Origin: Aurelia coerulea
Taxonomy: Eukaryota; Cnidaria; Scyphozoa; Semaeostomeae; Ulmaridae
NCBI GenBank assembly: GCA_039566865.1
Contig: CM076945.1
Location: forward strand, 7,057,501-7,121,500
Length of the DNA: 64,000 bases
Direction: 5' to 3'
The notes beneath the pieces are model-generated. The model ran no database searches, had not been told where the DNA came from, and saw nothing but the letters and a program-made list of their open reading frames with translations. Within the stretch, counting starts at the first letter, position 1, and each line of letters opens with the position of its first letter. Of this stretch, positions 10,171 through 20,886 are shown piece by piece. A program made the translations under genes and the position numbers.

Positions 10171-10830
10171 ATTAGCAAATGCCGATTCTGAACAATATTA
10201 CAGCGAGGCTTGAGCAAGCTTTTCGGCGGTGTTTAACAGACCACTATTTCTTTTGAAATCGGGTCTGATTATCAGGCTAACAAAGACATCGTTTCATGAA
10301 AATGTTTGCAGAATTTAAAGTTTTTTGTCAAACAAGTAATGCAGTAACACAATATGCACTCAAAACAATGTCAGAAAATTTGCCATTACTGTACATTGTC
10401 AAAACATTTTTAAGTGTAAAAAGTTTCTTAGCTTTCAACTAGAGCGTGGAGCTGAAAAATGGAGCTGTAATCGTTTCATACAATACAAGCTGTTCGTTAT
10501 AAAAATGAGTGTAACGAAATTGTTTCAAATTCATTGCCTGAAACTGTTTGAACCTGGAATCTGAATTTTCTTCCCAATACAGTCATTTCTCTTCATAAGA
10601 AAACTGCTTCCCTTATCCTCGAATTTTCGAAATTGAAGAACCATGCTAAAAATTGTGATAAAAATTCGCAACTCCTTTCCAGTCCAAACAATTCAAATAT
10701 TTTAAAGGGGGAGGGGCTACAACCTCCTAACATTGGAAAAGTTTGCAAAAATCGGCCAGAATCGGCGTAAAAATCGTTGGATCTTTTTATCTGGCAGCCC
10801 CTCCCAATTTTATCTGCCCGTTCGCTTCTC

Positions 10831-11044
10831 GGGGGGGGGGGAGTACTTGACCAGGTTGTGGTCGGGGACGTGCCATGGAAGCTTCAAAGACATAACGGTT
10901 CCTCCACCCGTTCCTTATACCAATTTGCCAAAAATGTATATCCGACAGTATACTTATACCAAAATCGTGAAAATCGATACCCTTCCCGATGGCACGCCCC
11001 CGTACCCAAAATATGGGAAATACTTCCTCCCCCCCCCCCCGGGG
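10831..11044. mobile_element. G-capped short element, copy a
   Basis: Starts with twelve or so G and ends with a run of C followed by GGGG. Inside, CTTGACCAGGTTGTGGTCGG and CCGTACCCAAAATATGGGAA are arm-like. The flanks TTCGCTTC and CTCGCTTA agree at six of eight positions, so an 8-bp target duplication is possible but degraded. The architecture matches the better-bounded copies at 27345, 28452, 33198 and 34257. Confidence 0.5.
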
Positions 11045-11119
11045 CTCGCTTATGGCTGTTTGGTAGGCCTTCACTAGGATGAGTTTCTTTAGAATCGAGT
11101 GCTTACTTTTCCTTACTGC

Positions 11120-11211
11120 CGAGGGGTGTAATCACTCTTCTGAAATAGCGTGTGAGATTTTTAAAAACAATTTGATTTTTAGGGATTTTTTCAAGGACTT
11201 TTCTTCCCTCG
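11120..11211. repeat. TCGAGGGG family, partial copy
   Basis: CGAGGGGTGTAATCACTCTT is followed by the family's AGATTTTTAAAAACAA segment and ends TCCCTCG. It is shorter than the other copies and has no clear target duplication. Confidence 0.45.
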
Positions 11212-11558
11212 CTAACAATTCTATGAAACGATGTCTTTGTTTATACCAATCAACTTAAACATGTTATGCGGAAGTACCCTTCGGATTCCTAGACAAAATC
11301 ATTAATAAACAATTCCAATGCTCAGCATTACGATATTTTGGTGATCTTCGCTGTTTCAGAATCATAATTCGCTGTTTCGCTATTTCGTCATTTCGCTATT
11401 TCGTCATTTCGTCGAATACCGTTAGCCTCTTTGCCAAGGTAAGTTTAAATTTGTATCAACGCCTCAAAAATATAATTAATGCCAAAGGCTGGCCTAAAGT
11501 TGGTATCATTTTGTACCTCTTACATAGGGGAATCAATTTGAGAAAAATCATACAGTCC

Positions 11559-11818
11559 TAGCCTACGTGTAGACCCATTATCCCAAAGGAGGAAAGGGTC
11601 TACGAAACAAAGAGCAAAGGATTGCTACTGAGGTTTCTAGATTTCTGGAAACTTAACTTATGCAGCCTTTGTTTCAACCATAGAAATATTTCTATTCCTA
11701 TGGTTTCAACGCGTGTCACAAATCATTTGAAAAGGGGATTAGAATGATTAATTGGGCGGCCGTAGCAAGCCTTTGCTCTTTGTTTCGTAGACCCTTTACT
11801 CCTTTGGGATAATGTATC
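11559..11818. mobile_element. MITE with 9-bp-type duplication (TAGCCTACG family), copy 1
   Basis: TAGCCTACGTGTAGACCCAT opens the element, and the inverted form of its first 60 bp closes it, but the last dozen bases of the right end are lost. TACAGTCC flanks both sides. A second copy in the opposite orientation lies at 24682-24945 and a minimal copy at 32588-32685. Duplications of nine bases in those copies point to Mutator-like mobilisation. Confidence 0.75.
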
Positions 11819-12370
11819 TACAGTCCCTGAAGAATTTTCTTTGCAGAAATTTGGTTTTGAGTTTGATTGCAATAATTCTGTTGTTACAAAACCTTACCTC
11901 GATCGTAGCAACTGTTCCTTTTTCATTTATAACTTCATTATATCGAGATTTTACTTGAATTTTCTTTCATATTTGCAAATGTCAGACTTTTCTGCACCAA
12001 ATGATGCTATTCAAGTGAACGAAATATTTGGGAGAGTATCTTAAATATCAGCTCTAAGTTGGGAGGCTCCTTTGTTATCGATTACATTTTCTCCTTGCAG
12101 CTAACTTCATGTTTTATTATCAAAACACGTTCATCTTGCTTTGTTTTTCAATTTTTTATTTCTTCCTTGATTGCGTGATCGATAAACACAATTTTGGCGG
12201 TAAAATCGTTTGTTTCCACTCCCTGAAATGGCCGCATAATGGCTGAACCGTTTGGGGGTCGAAGGGCCAACAGTGAAATTCGACGCCATTTTGTTTCGGC
12301 TGTCCGGATACTTTCGTGACGGGAGTGTATAACTAAGGGTTGGTGTCAATAATTGATCTTTCATAAATAC

Positions 12371-12481
12371 CTGCACATGATACGGTTCCATTCCCACTGA
12401 AGCCTGCATCGCACTGACAAGTGGCATTGGTACAAGTAGTATTTGCAACACATATGCTTGCATTTACTGTACAGTTTTGAC
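12371..12481 (-). CDS. EGF-like exon with six cysteines
   Basis: A 111-nt exon bounded by acceptor TTTTCAG (AG at 12483-12482) and donor CAG|GTATTT (GT at 12370-12369). Both introns are phase 1, the usual symmetry of EGF exons. The reading gives a small extracellular module starting GQNCTVNASICV and ending GNGTVSCA, with six cysteines including the C-x-C pair and a glycine-rich DAGFSGNG loop. It is a disulphide-bonded extracellular domain, probably from a multi-EGF receptor, matrix or Notch-like protein. The gene itself cannot be named. Its partner exon at about 1.2 kb is on the same strand. It was found by splice signals, because the frame has no start codon and is interrupted outside the exon. 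Confidence 0.85.
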
Positions 12482-12483
12482 CT

Positions 12484-13509
12484 GAAAAGATTCAAAGATT
12501 AAACAAAAGTACACAAAGGTATACAAAAGTATGCCTGCATTGAATATGGTTTGATTGACCACAAAATTATAAAAACGGTAGAGTCTACTGGGGTAAAATA
12601 GGTAAGTTTGGGGTTAGAAGGGTAGGGTAAAAAATTTGAATAAATTTTGCAAAACTGTTCGTTCAGAGTTTTCCTCTATTGCTCAAGCTACCCCTGTTGA
12701 CATAATGAATTTTGATTTATTAATTCCAGGTCTACTGTTTTCCAGCAATCAACACTACCCATGTTATCCTAGCCCGAGGCTTGGTAGGTTTGAAAGACCT
12801 TCTGAGGTTTCTGCCTTAAAACGGTTTGGCAAACTTTGGAGAAGTCAAAACACAGCCTTGAATACACCTTTTGTATTGTCTTGTTTTGTCAATTAAAGTT
12901 AACATCATGAGGACAGGGTTCTTATTCAAAACGAACATGAAATAGGAACCCATACAAAGTGATGCAAACTGTTCCACTGATGAGTGGGGCATAATATTTT
13001 GAATCAAATTTCAATAGACCTTTATAGACATGCTAAAAAGGAGTCTGGGGTGAGCGATATTTCATTATATTGCAAAAAATGTTCTGTTGGGTGGGGTTGG
13101 AGCTTCTATCACTGCTGTGCACATTCAACAATTGCTTGAGTTACGGAAGACTCATAGATCAAATCAATTTTGCAACAAGAAACAGCCCTTGATTTGAAGG
13201 TGTTTCTATATGCCTACCCAAAATCTTTGCTTCTACTAACTGATTTTTTCTACTACATTGGATACAAAAAACTTTTCTTGATTTGAAAACTGCTAATAAA
13301 GGCAGGTAGGTGAAAAGACTTCACTAATTAATTGTTTTCATGAAAGATTCAGTGCATGATGCAAGAAACTTATGACCTACAGAACTACAAAATTTTCTAA
13401 ACTATTTCCAAGCAAAGTGTATGTGTTTTCAGAGAACCTGCCCCCCCCCCTAAAAAACACTTATCTATGGAAGTTTCACATTGCGAAATCAATTTGGAGT
13501 CTTCCCAAT
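12484..13509. other. Probable intron, nothing recognised
   Basis: AT-rich DNA upstream (on the minus strand) of the EGF exon. Only short chance frames are seen, and no further EGF-type exon was found here. Confidence 0.4.
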
Positions 13510-13645
13510 GAAGGAGTTGTGGCACAGTGGTGTAATCCTCTGACTCTATGCAACCATAACAGTCAGGCTAACAAGTTTCAAGCCCAGTTCAAGGCCCACC
13601 ACTTGAGCATCATGACAAGGCGTTGTGGACTCAATTAGACCACGT
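13510..13645 (+). repeat. tRNA-derived SINE, plus copy
   Basis: GAAGGAGTTGTGGCACAGTG begins a tRNA-like head with an A-box-like TGGCACAGTGG. The following 120 bp match, with substitutions, the reverse complement of 46668-46854. This is a polymerase III-type short retroelement. The B box is degenerate. Confidence 0.7.
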
Positions 13646-13971
13646 AAAATAATTAATAGATTCTCATCAAAAAGTTTTTGGAAATTCTCGCGAGGTGGGA
13701 GGTTTATATTCTATATTTTGTATATTAATGTTGTTGGCAAATGTAGTCAAATCAGCGAGGCAGGCACACTATTCTGGTGAATTCTTTCCTTACACAGTCT
13801 TCGGCACAGAGAAATGCCTACCCTGGGCTGCTTGTTTAAGAAGAAAGAGCAGGGAAAAACAAGTTACGATTGTTGATGTTTGTAGGAGCTGTTTACAAAT
13901 AACAATGTTTAGGGAATTTCTCACAGTTTTCTTCAACTAAATTTCTAGTTTTTCAACATCGGCTGGAGCAT

Positions 13972-14278
13972 ATCCTGTACAAAAATACAAGGCTAGACTT
14001 AGCCTTGTACAGGCCAAGTTTTAGCCTTGTAGAGGGGATTATGACCTTGTTATGACCTTGCACTAACCTTGGAAGAAAATTACAAGGCTATCAGTACGAT
14101 TCCAAGCTGCAACCAGTCTAGCACAAGGTTTCCACAAGGCTTCTACAAGGCTAATTAGCATTTTTCAATCCATTTACAAGGTTACAGCAAGGCTTCTCCA
14201 GGCTATAACAAGGTTACAAGGACATAACTACAAGGCTTGTACATGGCTATTACATGGCCTTGTATTTTCGTACAGGAT
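13972..14278. mobile_element. ACAAGG-motif element with inverted ends
   Basis: ATCCTGTACAAAAATACAAGG at the left is inverted at the right as CCTTGTATTTTCGTACAGGAT. Between them the motif ACAAGGCT or its complement AGCCTTGT recurs roughly twenty times with irregular spacing. Dense subterminal motifs of this kind are often transposase-binding sites. No coding capacity and no clear target duplication were seen. Confidence 0.75.
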
Positions 14279-15880
14279 GACTTCATTCAATGATTTGGAG
14301 TGTAATCACATGACAAGTGATTTCTTGTAAATTTCCCACAGAAACCCAATTTAATTGCTGTGAAATTTGGCCCAAACTAGAGCGACATGTCTTGTTTCAA
14401 TACTTTTCCATGTCATGCGCCTAAATGAATACATTTTGATGGGAGCCCATTTAAATTGTAACGGTCCACTTTGACTTTTGATTAGTAGATCAGCCTCCCA
14501 TTTACACAGTTCAATTCTTAACATTTTGGCTCTTCCTGTGGAAAGGTTTTTGTACTGGAGCAGTGTAAATGTTCTTGAACCATAACAACTTTGCAACAAA
14601 TCAAAACTGTGTCAATACAGTGAAAACAGATTGACACTTGAATGACAGTTGTTTATAGTTTTATGATAATTCTCTCGAATTCTACCTTTCGTTCCATACA
14701 GTCATGTATCATAAGGAGTAAAACGTTGCAAACAAATAAAAACAATAAAACTATTTGTTTTGATGCTATTTATATAAATATAAAAATATCAAAAATATTG
14801 CAAATGACGAGCGGGCGGTACTTTTATATTTTGCAAACAAAATATAAAAAGATTGACGTGGAATTAATTTTCCACGCAGGCGGTGATGAGAATCTATCAA
14901 TATATTCTATATGGCCTTATGCTGTACTTCTGGGATCATTGCGCTTGGCACATTCAAATTCACCCTTAGGCTACACTGATGTTTGGAGTCGCCTTGGTGG
15001 TTTATCAGACTACTACTCTTTGTCATATTATTTGCTTGTTCCTTCAAGCTTCATAACTACAATCCTGGCCAAAAGAAGCTGGGACACAGGCAAATTTCAG
15101 TGTCTTCATGATGTTTCCTAAAATATCGAGGAGAAAACATACGTTTAGAGTCTCCTAATCCCCCCTCCCCCTACTTCAATGTTGAGAAGGCTGAAAGGCG
15201 TTTGATTCAAGCAACTTTTTGAAACGGGGGAGCGAGGGGCACGTAATCAAAGACCGAAGAAGTGCAATTTTATGATTTGTCCCTAGTATTTTGGCCAAGA
15301 TTGTATTCTCTAACAATTCCTGCCTCCTGGTCTGAGGTGTTCATAAAAACGCCCTTAGGCCTTCGTCCTTTCTTGTTAGTAGGCCCATATGGTAGTTAAG
15401 CAACATTCCTTCCTAGAACTATCTATTAACATTGTTGCTTGTTACTTTCAAGGATTATAAGCCTTTACCAATTCCTCTCTCGTGTTCTGAGGTGTTCTTC
15501 GCTGAAAATGTTTCTCTTTGGGCCAATAACTTCCTTGCAAAGCTCTACAGTTATGTCATCCAAATTCATTTTGTCATACGTTTGTGACCATGGTGAGTTG
15601 TGACTGGTTTTGTTTCGCGCCAAAACACAGGAAAGCTCCTTCGCAGAGAACTTGATCCGCTCCCGGACAACACTTCTTGTTTATTTTACAAGGGCTACAA
15701 GGAACTACAATTTTTGAGAATACTGAATTATAAGAATATTGCTCAGCCTCAGCTCGCATATTTGTGTCTCATTTTTCAGCAGTTGCCTGTTTTGTGATGT
15801 TCATAACAGAGAAGCGCATGACTAACATATCTCGTTTTTTGAAAGCTTGGTTTCTATTCGAGGGATGCTAGATTATTTCC
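14279..15880. other. Long stretch without recognisable gene
   Basis: Contains a 159-codon chance frame (14642-15121, plus) with no recognisable domain and unusual composition. No splice-supported exon, RNA gene or element end was identified. Confidence 0.35.
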
Positions 15881-15884
15881 TTTG

Positions 15885-16330
15885 AAAAAAGGTAAGAATA
15901 CTCTAAGAATATATTCAGGCTCAAAACGAAAATTTCTTAAGAATATCGAGCCTGAACAAAATGTATTGTATTCTTATAAAAAAGAGTGAAAGTGCAATAG
16001 TATGAAACGTAAGAAACTACCGTACCAGAATTTAAAAAGCTAAGAAAATGTCGTGATTTGCTCTCACAATTTTTTGAAATTGTACAGGAATAGCAATTGA
16101 TTTCAAAGCCCTTCTAACGAAACTGCATTAATAAAGCAATTAGAAAATTTTGGGAGCAAAAGTGTCTTAAAATTAAGAAACTGCCGACATACGAGCCCAG
16201 GACCTTAACTTCTTATAAAAAAGTGAGTGTATTTGTTTTGAGGAATTTGGGGAAACAGAACTAAATTAACTCAACACTTACGGCATTAAAAATTGTAAGA
16301 AACTCATCAGAAACTTTTTGCAGCAATACA
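15885..16330. repeat. TAAGAAACT-rich segment, probable relic of the CACGTTTTTT family
   Basis: Several copies of TAAGAAACT and CTTATAAAAAA occur here, the same motifs that fill the elements at 20238, 26491, 56769 and 57694. The terminal CACGT ends were not found, so this is a degraded or divergent relative. Confidence 0.35.
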
Positions 16331-16860
16331 GTACCTACCAGCCCCGGAACAGTTCCAGCCCCCCCCCTTCCGAGCCCCCTTCTGTGAACTTAATAAAGAA
16401 ACTTTTAAGGTCCCAGACCCAACGGATCCAAGCTCTCATTAAAAAATGTATAACACGTACTCTGCCTGTCTCAGCCCTCCCTCCTTTTGAGCACACCCTC
16501 CAAGAGAACACAAAGAATTGATGGAAAGGGAAATGCCCCCTTGACACCATCTTTGAATCATCTAATCATCTATGAGTAATTCGTGGGAAACAACCTCGTC
16601 CCCAGGGCCTTTTGTCATATTGGGACGGAGACGAAAAGGAGGGAGGGCTTGTCCACGACCCCGTCGAAACGATGCCCCGCCAAGGTAGAAGGATGCCTCG
16701 CCAAGGAAATATGTTTCCCCGCTAAATTTGAGGTTAAAAGTTTTCCCCGCCTTGTTTCTGTTGTTCCCCATTGAAATTTTTGCTTCCCCCGTCAAAAACT
16801 ATACAAGTTCCATCATAGATAACAGCCGACAATATTCCTTGCGTGTCATGATATTTTCTA

Positions 16861-16900
16861 CCCTGGGTACCAGACTCTCTAGAGAGGCTGGTACCCAGGG
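16861..16900. repeat. 40-bp hairpin
   Basis: CCCTGGGTACCAGACTCTCT followed by AGAGAGGCTGGTACCCAGGG forms a near-perfect palindrome with one mismatch pair. It is probably a minimal foldback element. Confidence 0.7.
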
Positions 16901-16983
16901 AAGATATTTTCAATCCCGCTGAAAGGGTCTAATTTCATAACTTCCCCGCTGTATTTCTAAAGTCCGGCGGGATCGTTACTGGG

Positions 16984-18034
16984 GGCTTATGATAATTTGC
17001 GAAGTTTTTAGAAACTTTGCAAAGTTTTTGCAAAGTTTTTGCAAAGTTTGTTTCAATGTTTCCAATACACACATAGACAATGCCAAATGCATGGTAAATG
17101 ACTAATTTAAGCAAATTGACTCAAATATGAAATTTTCCGAAAAACTTCGCAAATAATCAATTGGGCCCCCTACTTCATAATTTGCGAAGTTTTTTTATAA
17201 ACGGCCCAGAAATTCCCGGGAGCCAGTGGAGAGCCTCGTACCTCTGTAGAACATTGTAAAACACGTCTAATCACCACCGAACCTACTGTTTCAAACCATT
17301 TTAGTCGGTTTTTATGACGAGACTTGCAATCTCCAGGTGCTTAGGCCCAAAATGTAAAACTGTTCAAAAACAAGAGGCAAAAGCATGCGACTTACTGTAT
17401 TTGCCCCTCAGCCAGCTTGCCTTGGTACTTTCTTCCTCATAAGATACAAAACAACACCAAGTATCGGACCCATTTTATGGCATTCGCATATTATCAATCA
17501 TGGGGCCCAATTGATGATTTGCGAATTTTTCTAAAATGCCATAAAATGTGTCCGATACTTGGTGTTGTTGTATCTTATGAGGAAGAAAGTACCAAGGCAA
17601 GCTGGCTGAGGGGCAAATACAGTAAGACGCATGCTTTTGCCTCTTGTTTTTGAACAGTTTTACATTTTGGGCCTAAGCACGCTGGTTCCTGGGAATTTCT
17701 GGGCCGTTTATGAAAAAACTTCGCAAATTATCAATCAGGGGGCCCAATTGATAATTTGCGAAGTTTTTCTAAAATGCCATAAAATGTGTCCGATACTTGG
17801 TGTTGTTGTATCTTATGAGGAAGAAAGTACCAAGGCAAGCTGGCTGAGGGGCAAATAAAGTTGTTTTCGAACAGTTTTACATTTTGGGCCTAAGCACGTG
17901 GAGATTGCGTCAATTTGCTTAAATTAGTCATTTGTCATTAATTTGGCATTGTCTATGTGTGTATTTGAAAAATTGAGAAAAACTTTGCAAAAACTTTGCA
18001 AAGTTTCTAAAAACTTCGCAAATTATCATAAACC
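16984..18034. mobile_element. Foldback element with duplicated core and TTTGCGAAG ends
   Basis: The ends read GG(C/T)TTATGATAATTTGCG and are inverted to each other; CTGGG flanks both sides, consistent with a 5-bp duplication. Inside, a segment at about 17335-17505 (reading into CCAAGTATCGGAC) is inverted relative to two direct copies at about 17508-17690 and 17750-17900. GCAAAGTTTTT and AACTTTGC repeats lie near both ends. Two overlapping chance frames (17417-17653 and 17631-17858) arise only from the duplicated core. No transposase is present. Confidence 0.7.
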
Positions 18035-19396
18035 CTGGGGGCTGATAATAAGCCTTATTGGGGGGTGTCAATATAAGAAATAAATCGTAAAATGAACTTG
18101 TGACTTGTTATATCATTCAAAGTTATATTACACGAAATAACTTGTAACCCCGTAACTTGAAGATTTCAATTCAACTAAAATTTCAATTAAAGAAAATTTT
18201 TTCCGGAATACAGATATCCACTTTTCATTCTGCGTCAGTCGCGGATTAGAAAATAGTTTCCCACCCCTGCAAAGTATGCTATTTCTAGAATTTAACACTG
18301 CCTAATATACATTAAATCTGGTCTGATTGTGTAGCATAGAATTGTGCAGGACCCACTATGGTTATTGGTTAGTTACCATTTTGAGAAAAACAACGACAAA
18401 CTAGCCTCCTGCTGTTGTTGCCTGATTACGCACTGCACGCATAACGTTGGTTTCGCACAAGAACAAAATGTCATACCTGTGGCTTGGGAGACCCATGAAA
18501 TGAATGTAATTGTGGTGAGTAATACAACTGCAATCCGTTTATTTGTCTGAAAGATTCCAGCATTCATATGCATCTTCAGCTAAATATAAAAAACACAGCA
18601 TACGTTTTCATCAACAAATTTCAGTATCTAATTAATCTAACGCAGCAGCTTCGTATGTAAAAAAACTTCAAGTCCAATGAATAACTGAACCTGTATTACC
18701 AAGGCCATGTTCGCATAAACTATTTCAGCCAACAACGTTGTTTATCTATACCTAAATTTTTTTATACCCACTTCAATTCAAGTGACCATACACTTGGGAA
18801 ATGATCATTATTTTCGAAGTGTATCGTCACTTGACCTGCTAATGTCTTCAACTGTTGATACAGCCCGCATCTCACTTTTGTAGAAGAAAGTTTCCTCAAG
18901 AGGACAATCACCTGATCTGAAGTGCTGCGAAAACAACACTTAAAAGCCCTCTTGCTAATCGGGGAATTGGGACATCGAGGAATCGTGGAATCGGGGAATC
19001 TGGAAACGGTAAGAGACGCGGTAAGAGATATCGATATGAAGTTTGCGGTATCTACAGCAGCCAACACGTTATACAAGTCTGCTGCGTAAAAATCAACAGA
19101 ATCCCAAATTGGGATCTAGCCAGATACTCCATCAAAGGAAATTGCGAAAATTGTGAAAAATTACTAAAATCAGGAATAAAAAGAAGAAATTTTACAGAGG
19201 AAAGGAGCATATCAGTCGATAGCTCTTGGTTTCCAAGTTTCAAAATTTCAACAACCTAACTTGTGTTTTGAGCATGAACTCCACAATCAGGCAAATAAGA
19301 ATTACTAAAGCGGGGAATCGGGGAATTGGGGAACATGAAAACTACATAGCTATGAGAAAATTTCAAACGGCAGCACAGAGCAGCCCTCCTTGGAAT
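18035..19396. other. No gene recognised; small GGAATCGG repeats
   Basis: Mostly unique AT-rich sequence. GGGGAATC-type tandem units occur at about 18958-19010 and again at 19312-19335. Confidence 0.4.
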
Positions 19397-20736
19397 CAGT
19401 GGCGGAAATTATGGGGGGGTTGGAGGGGCAACTGCCCCCCCCCCAATTCGACAAGACTCGGAAATTTTCCGTAAAAGTCGGAAACATACGTGGAATCGAA
19501 AGTGCAACGAAGGAACGAGTCACCATCAAGAAGTAGAAGAGTTTTTATCTGTAAAGAGCAAACAAAATTCACAAGCTCAAAGGCATATTCTAAAGTTCTT
19601 ATTCACTTTCATTTATTTCAAAAACGAGAAGAAAGTTGTTGGGTATAGGTCCGAGAGTAGCAATATTTCCGAGTGATGTCGGAACGTGATTGGGAGAGGC
19701 ATTCTAAGCCAATGTAAAGGTTGGAGTTCTCAAAATTTTCCTGGACAAAAACTTCAGACAAACAATCAGCGAATTTTCAAAGTTTCCATGTTGAGGACAA
19801 GCAAAAATTGGATTGCGAGAAGCGTTTTAAGACAGAGTAGGGGTTCTTCGTGCAAAAATTTTTTTTGAGATGTGGTTATTCAATGTCGTCAAATATTCAG
19901 ATTTGTCACAGGCAAACAAGGGATCCAAGAGATCTCTTGAGCCAAAATCGATTATTTCTATTCAAAAACGTTCTGGGGATGATGCTACTCCATTTGAATA
20001 TGTTACAAAATTATCAAAATCCCAATTCAGGACTGGCAAACACAGGGTCGTGAAAGGCATTCTAAGCAAAAGTATGAAGCACGTCCTCAAAAATTTTCCT
20101 GGGGTCTTCGCCCCCAGAGTCCTTGTAGCTGTTAGCCCTACCTTCAAAATACATTCTTGCCTCTTTCTATCAACTGCTGAATATATAAAATTTTTGAAAT
20201 CGATATACATATTCTCTTGGCATATTTAAGGACCCTACACGTTTTTTCTTTTATAAGAAACTTGGATAAGCCCATAGTACTAAAAGTTTCTTAATTTCAC
20301 GTGAAAATTTCAGCTTTTTAGTACTAAGAGCTTCTTAATTTGTTTCTTATTTTTTGATGCATGCAGCTTCTACCACTGCCGCGTATTCGTTTCTTGACAG
20401 ACAGCACATTTTTTAGCAAGAAGGAGAGTTCTATTTTACTCAAAACATAAAGTTATCATGAATATTACCAAAAAATAAAGGCTCAAAGAAAAGTCTCCCA
20501 TGATTTCCTTGTATTTGGCTTTAAAAGTTTCTTAGCAATTCTCAAGCATAGTACTAGAGTTTCTTAAATTTTTCGCCAGCCTAGTACTAGTTTCTTATAA
20601 ACCAGTTTCTTATATAAAAAAAAACGTGTATTTATGTCCGGTCTTCCAGCAAAATACCTGAAAACAAAAGCATTTCCTAGACTCGGAAATTTGACGGTGC
20701 TTGCGCCTCCACTCAAAAACTGAATTTCCGCCACTG
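19397..20736. mobile_element. hAT-like non-autonomous element, CAGTGGCGGAAATT ends
   Basis: CAGTGGCGGAAATT at the left is exactly inverted at the right. The flanks are CTTGGAAT and CTTGGAAC, an 8-bp target duplication with one change. CAGTG-type ends and 8-bp duplications are hAT features. The inside holds diverged units of about 150 bp, each with GGCATTCTAAGC or a close variant followed by CTCAAAATTTTCCTGG. The same units occur in 41434-42571. A TA-flanked element (20238-20628) is nested within it. No transposase. Confidence 0.8.
20238..20628. mobile_element. CACGTTTTTT-family TA element, copy A
   Basis: CACGTTTTTTCTTTTATAAG and its inverse bound the unit, and TA flanks each side. AGTTTCTTA and its complement recur about eight times, often beside AGTACTA. 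Copy B at 26491-26874 is closely similar. TA targets suggest Tc1/mariner-type mobilisation. Confidence 0.8.
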
Positions 20737-20886
20737 CTTGGAACTAAGTCAATTCTCAAGTTTCGTGTTTTTATCTTCGATGGTTTAGCTTTAGCCAAAG
20801 CAGAGCTCTGAATTTTGGATTTTTCGTCATTTTGAGAACATAGAGCCATTCAATTATGTCTGGCCGACAAGACTTTTGGTGTCATG

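Larger units (their letters stand above)
1834..12327. mobile_element. Long-inverted-repeat DNA element, TA-flanked, split by BEL/Pao
   Basis: The left end CACTCCCGTCACGAAAGTAT (from 1834) recurs inverted at 12327, and each end is flanked by TA. The arms pair in order: 1834-2060 with about 12115-12327, 2280-2520 with about 11220-11440, and 2520-2850 with about 10125-10255. Both arms carry short tandem arrays of the same motifs (CGAAATAG and CGGCACTA). TA duplication and the CACTCCCGTC start resemble Tc1/mariner-type ends, but no transposase remains. The BEL/Pao element, a G-capped element and a 260-bp MITE were inserted later. The assignment to a superfamily is inference; the inverted arms are directly visible. 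Confidence 0.7.

Noticed and set aside
13510..13645. Functional tRNA gene
   Set aside because: Only the A-box region and part of an anticodon-like stem fit. There is no acceptor stem pairing or canonical B box, and similar copies exist elsewhere, so it is a SINE.
14642..15121. 159-codon open frame as a gene
   Set aside because: No recognisable domain, AT-rich composition, and no splice or start support; likely chance.
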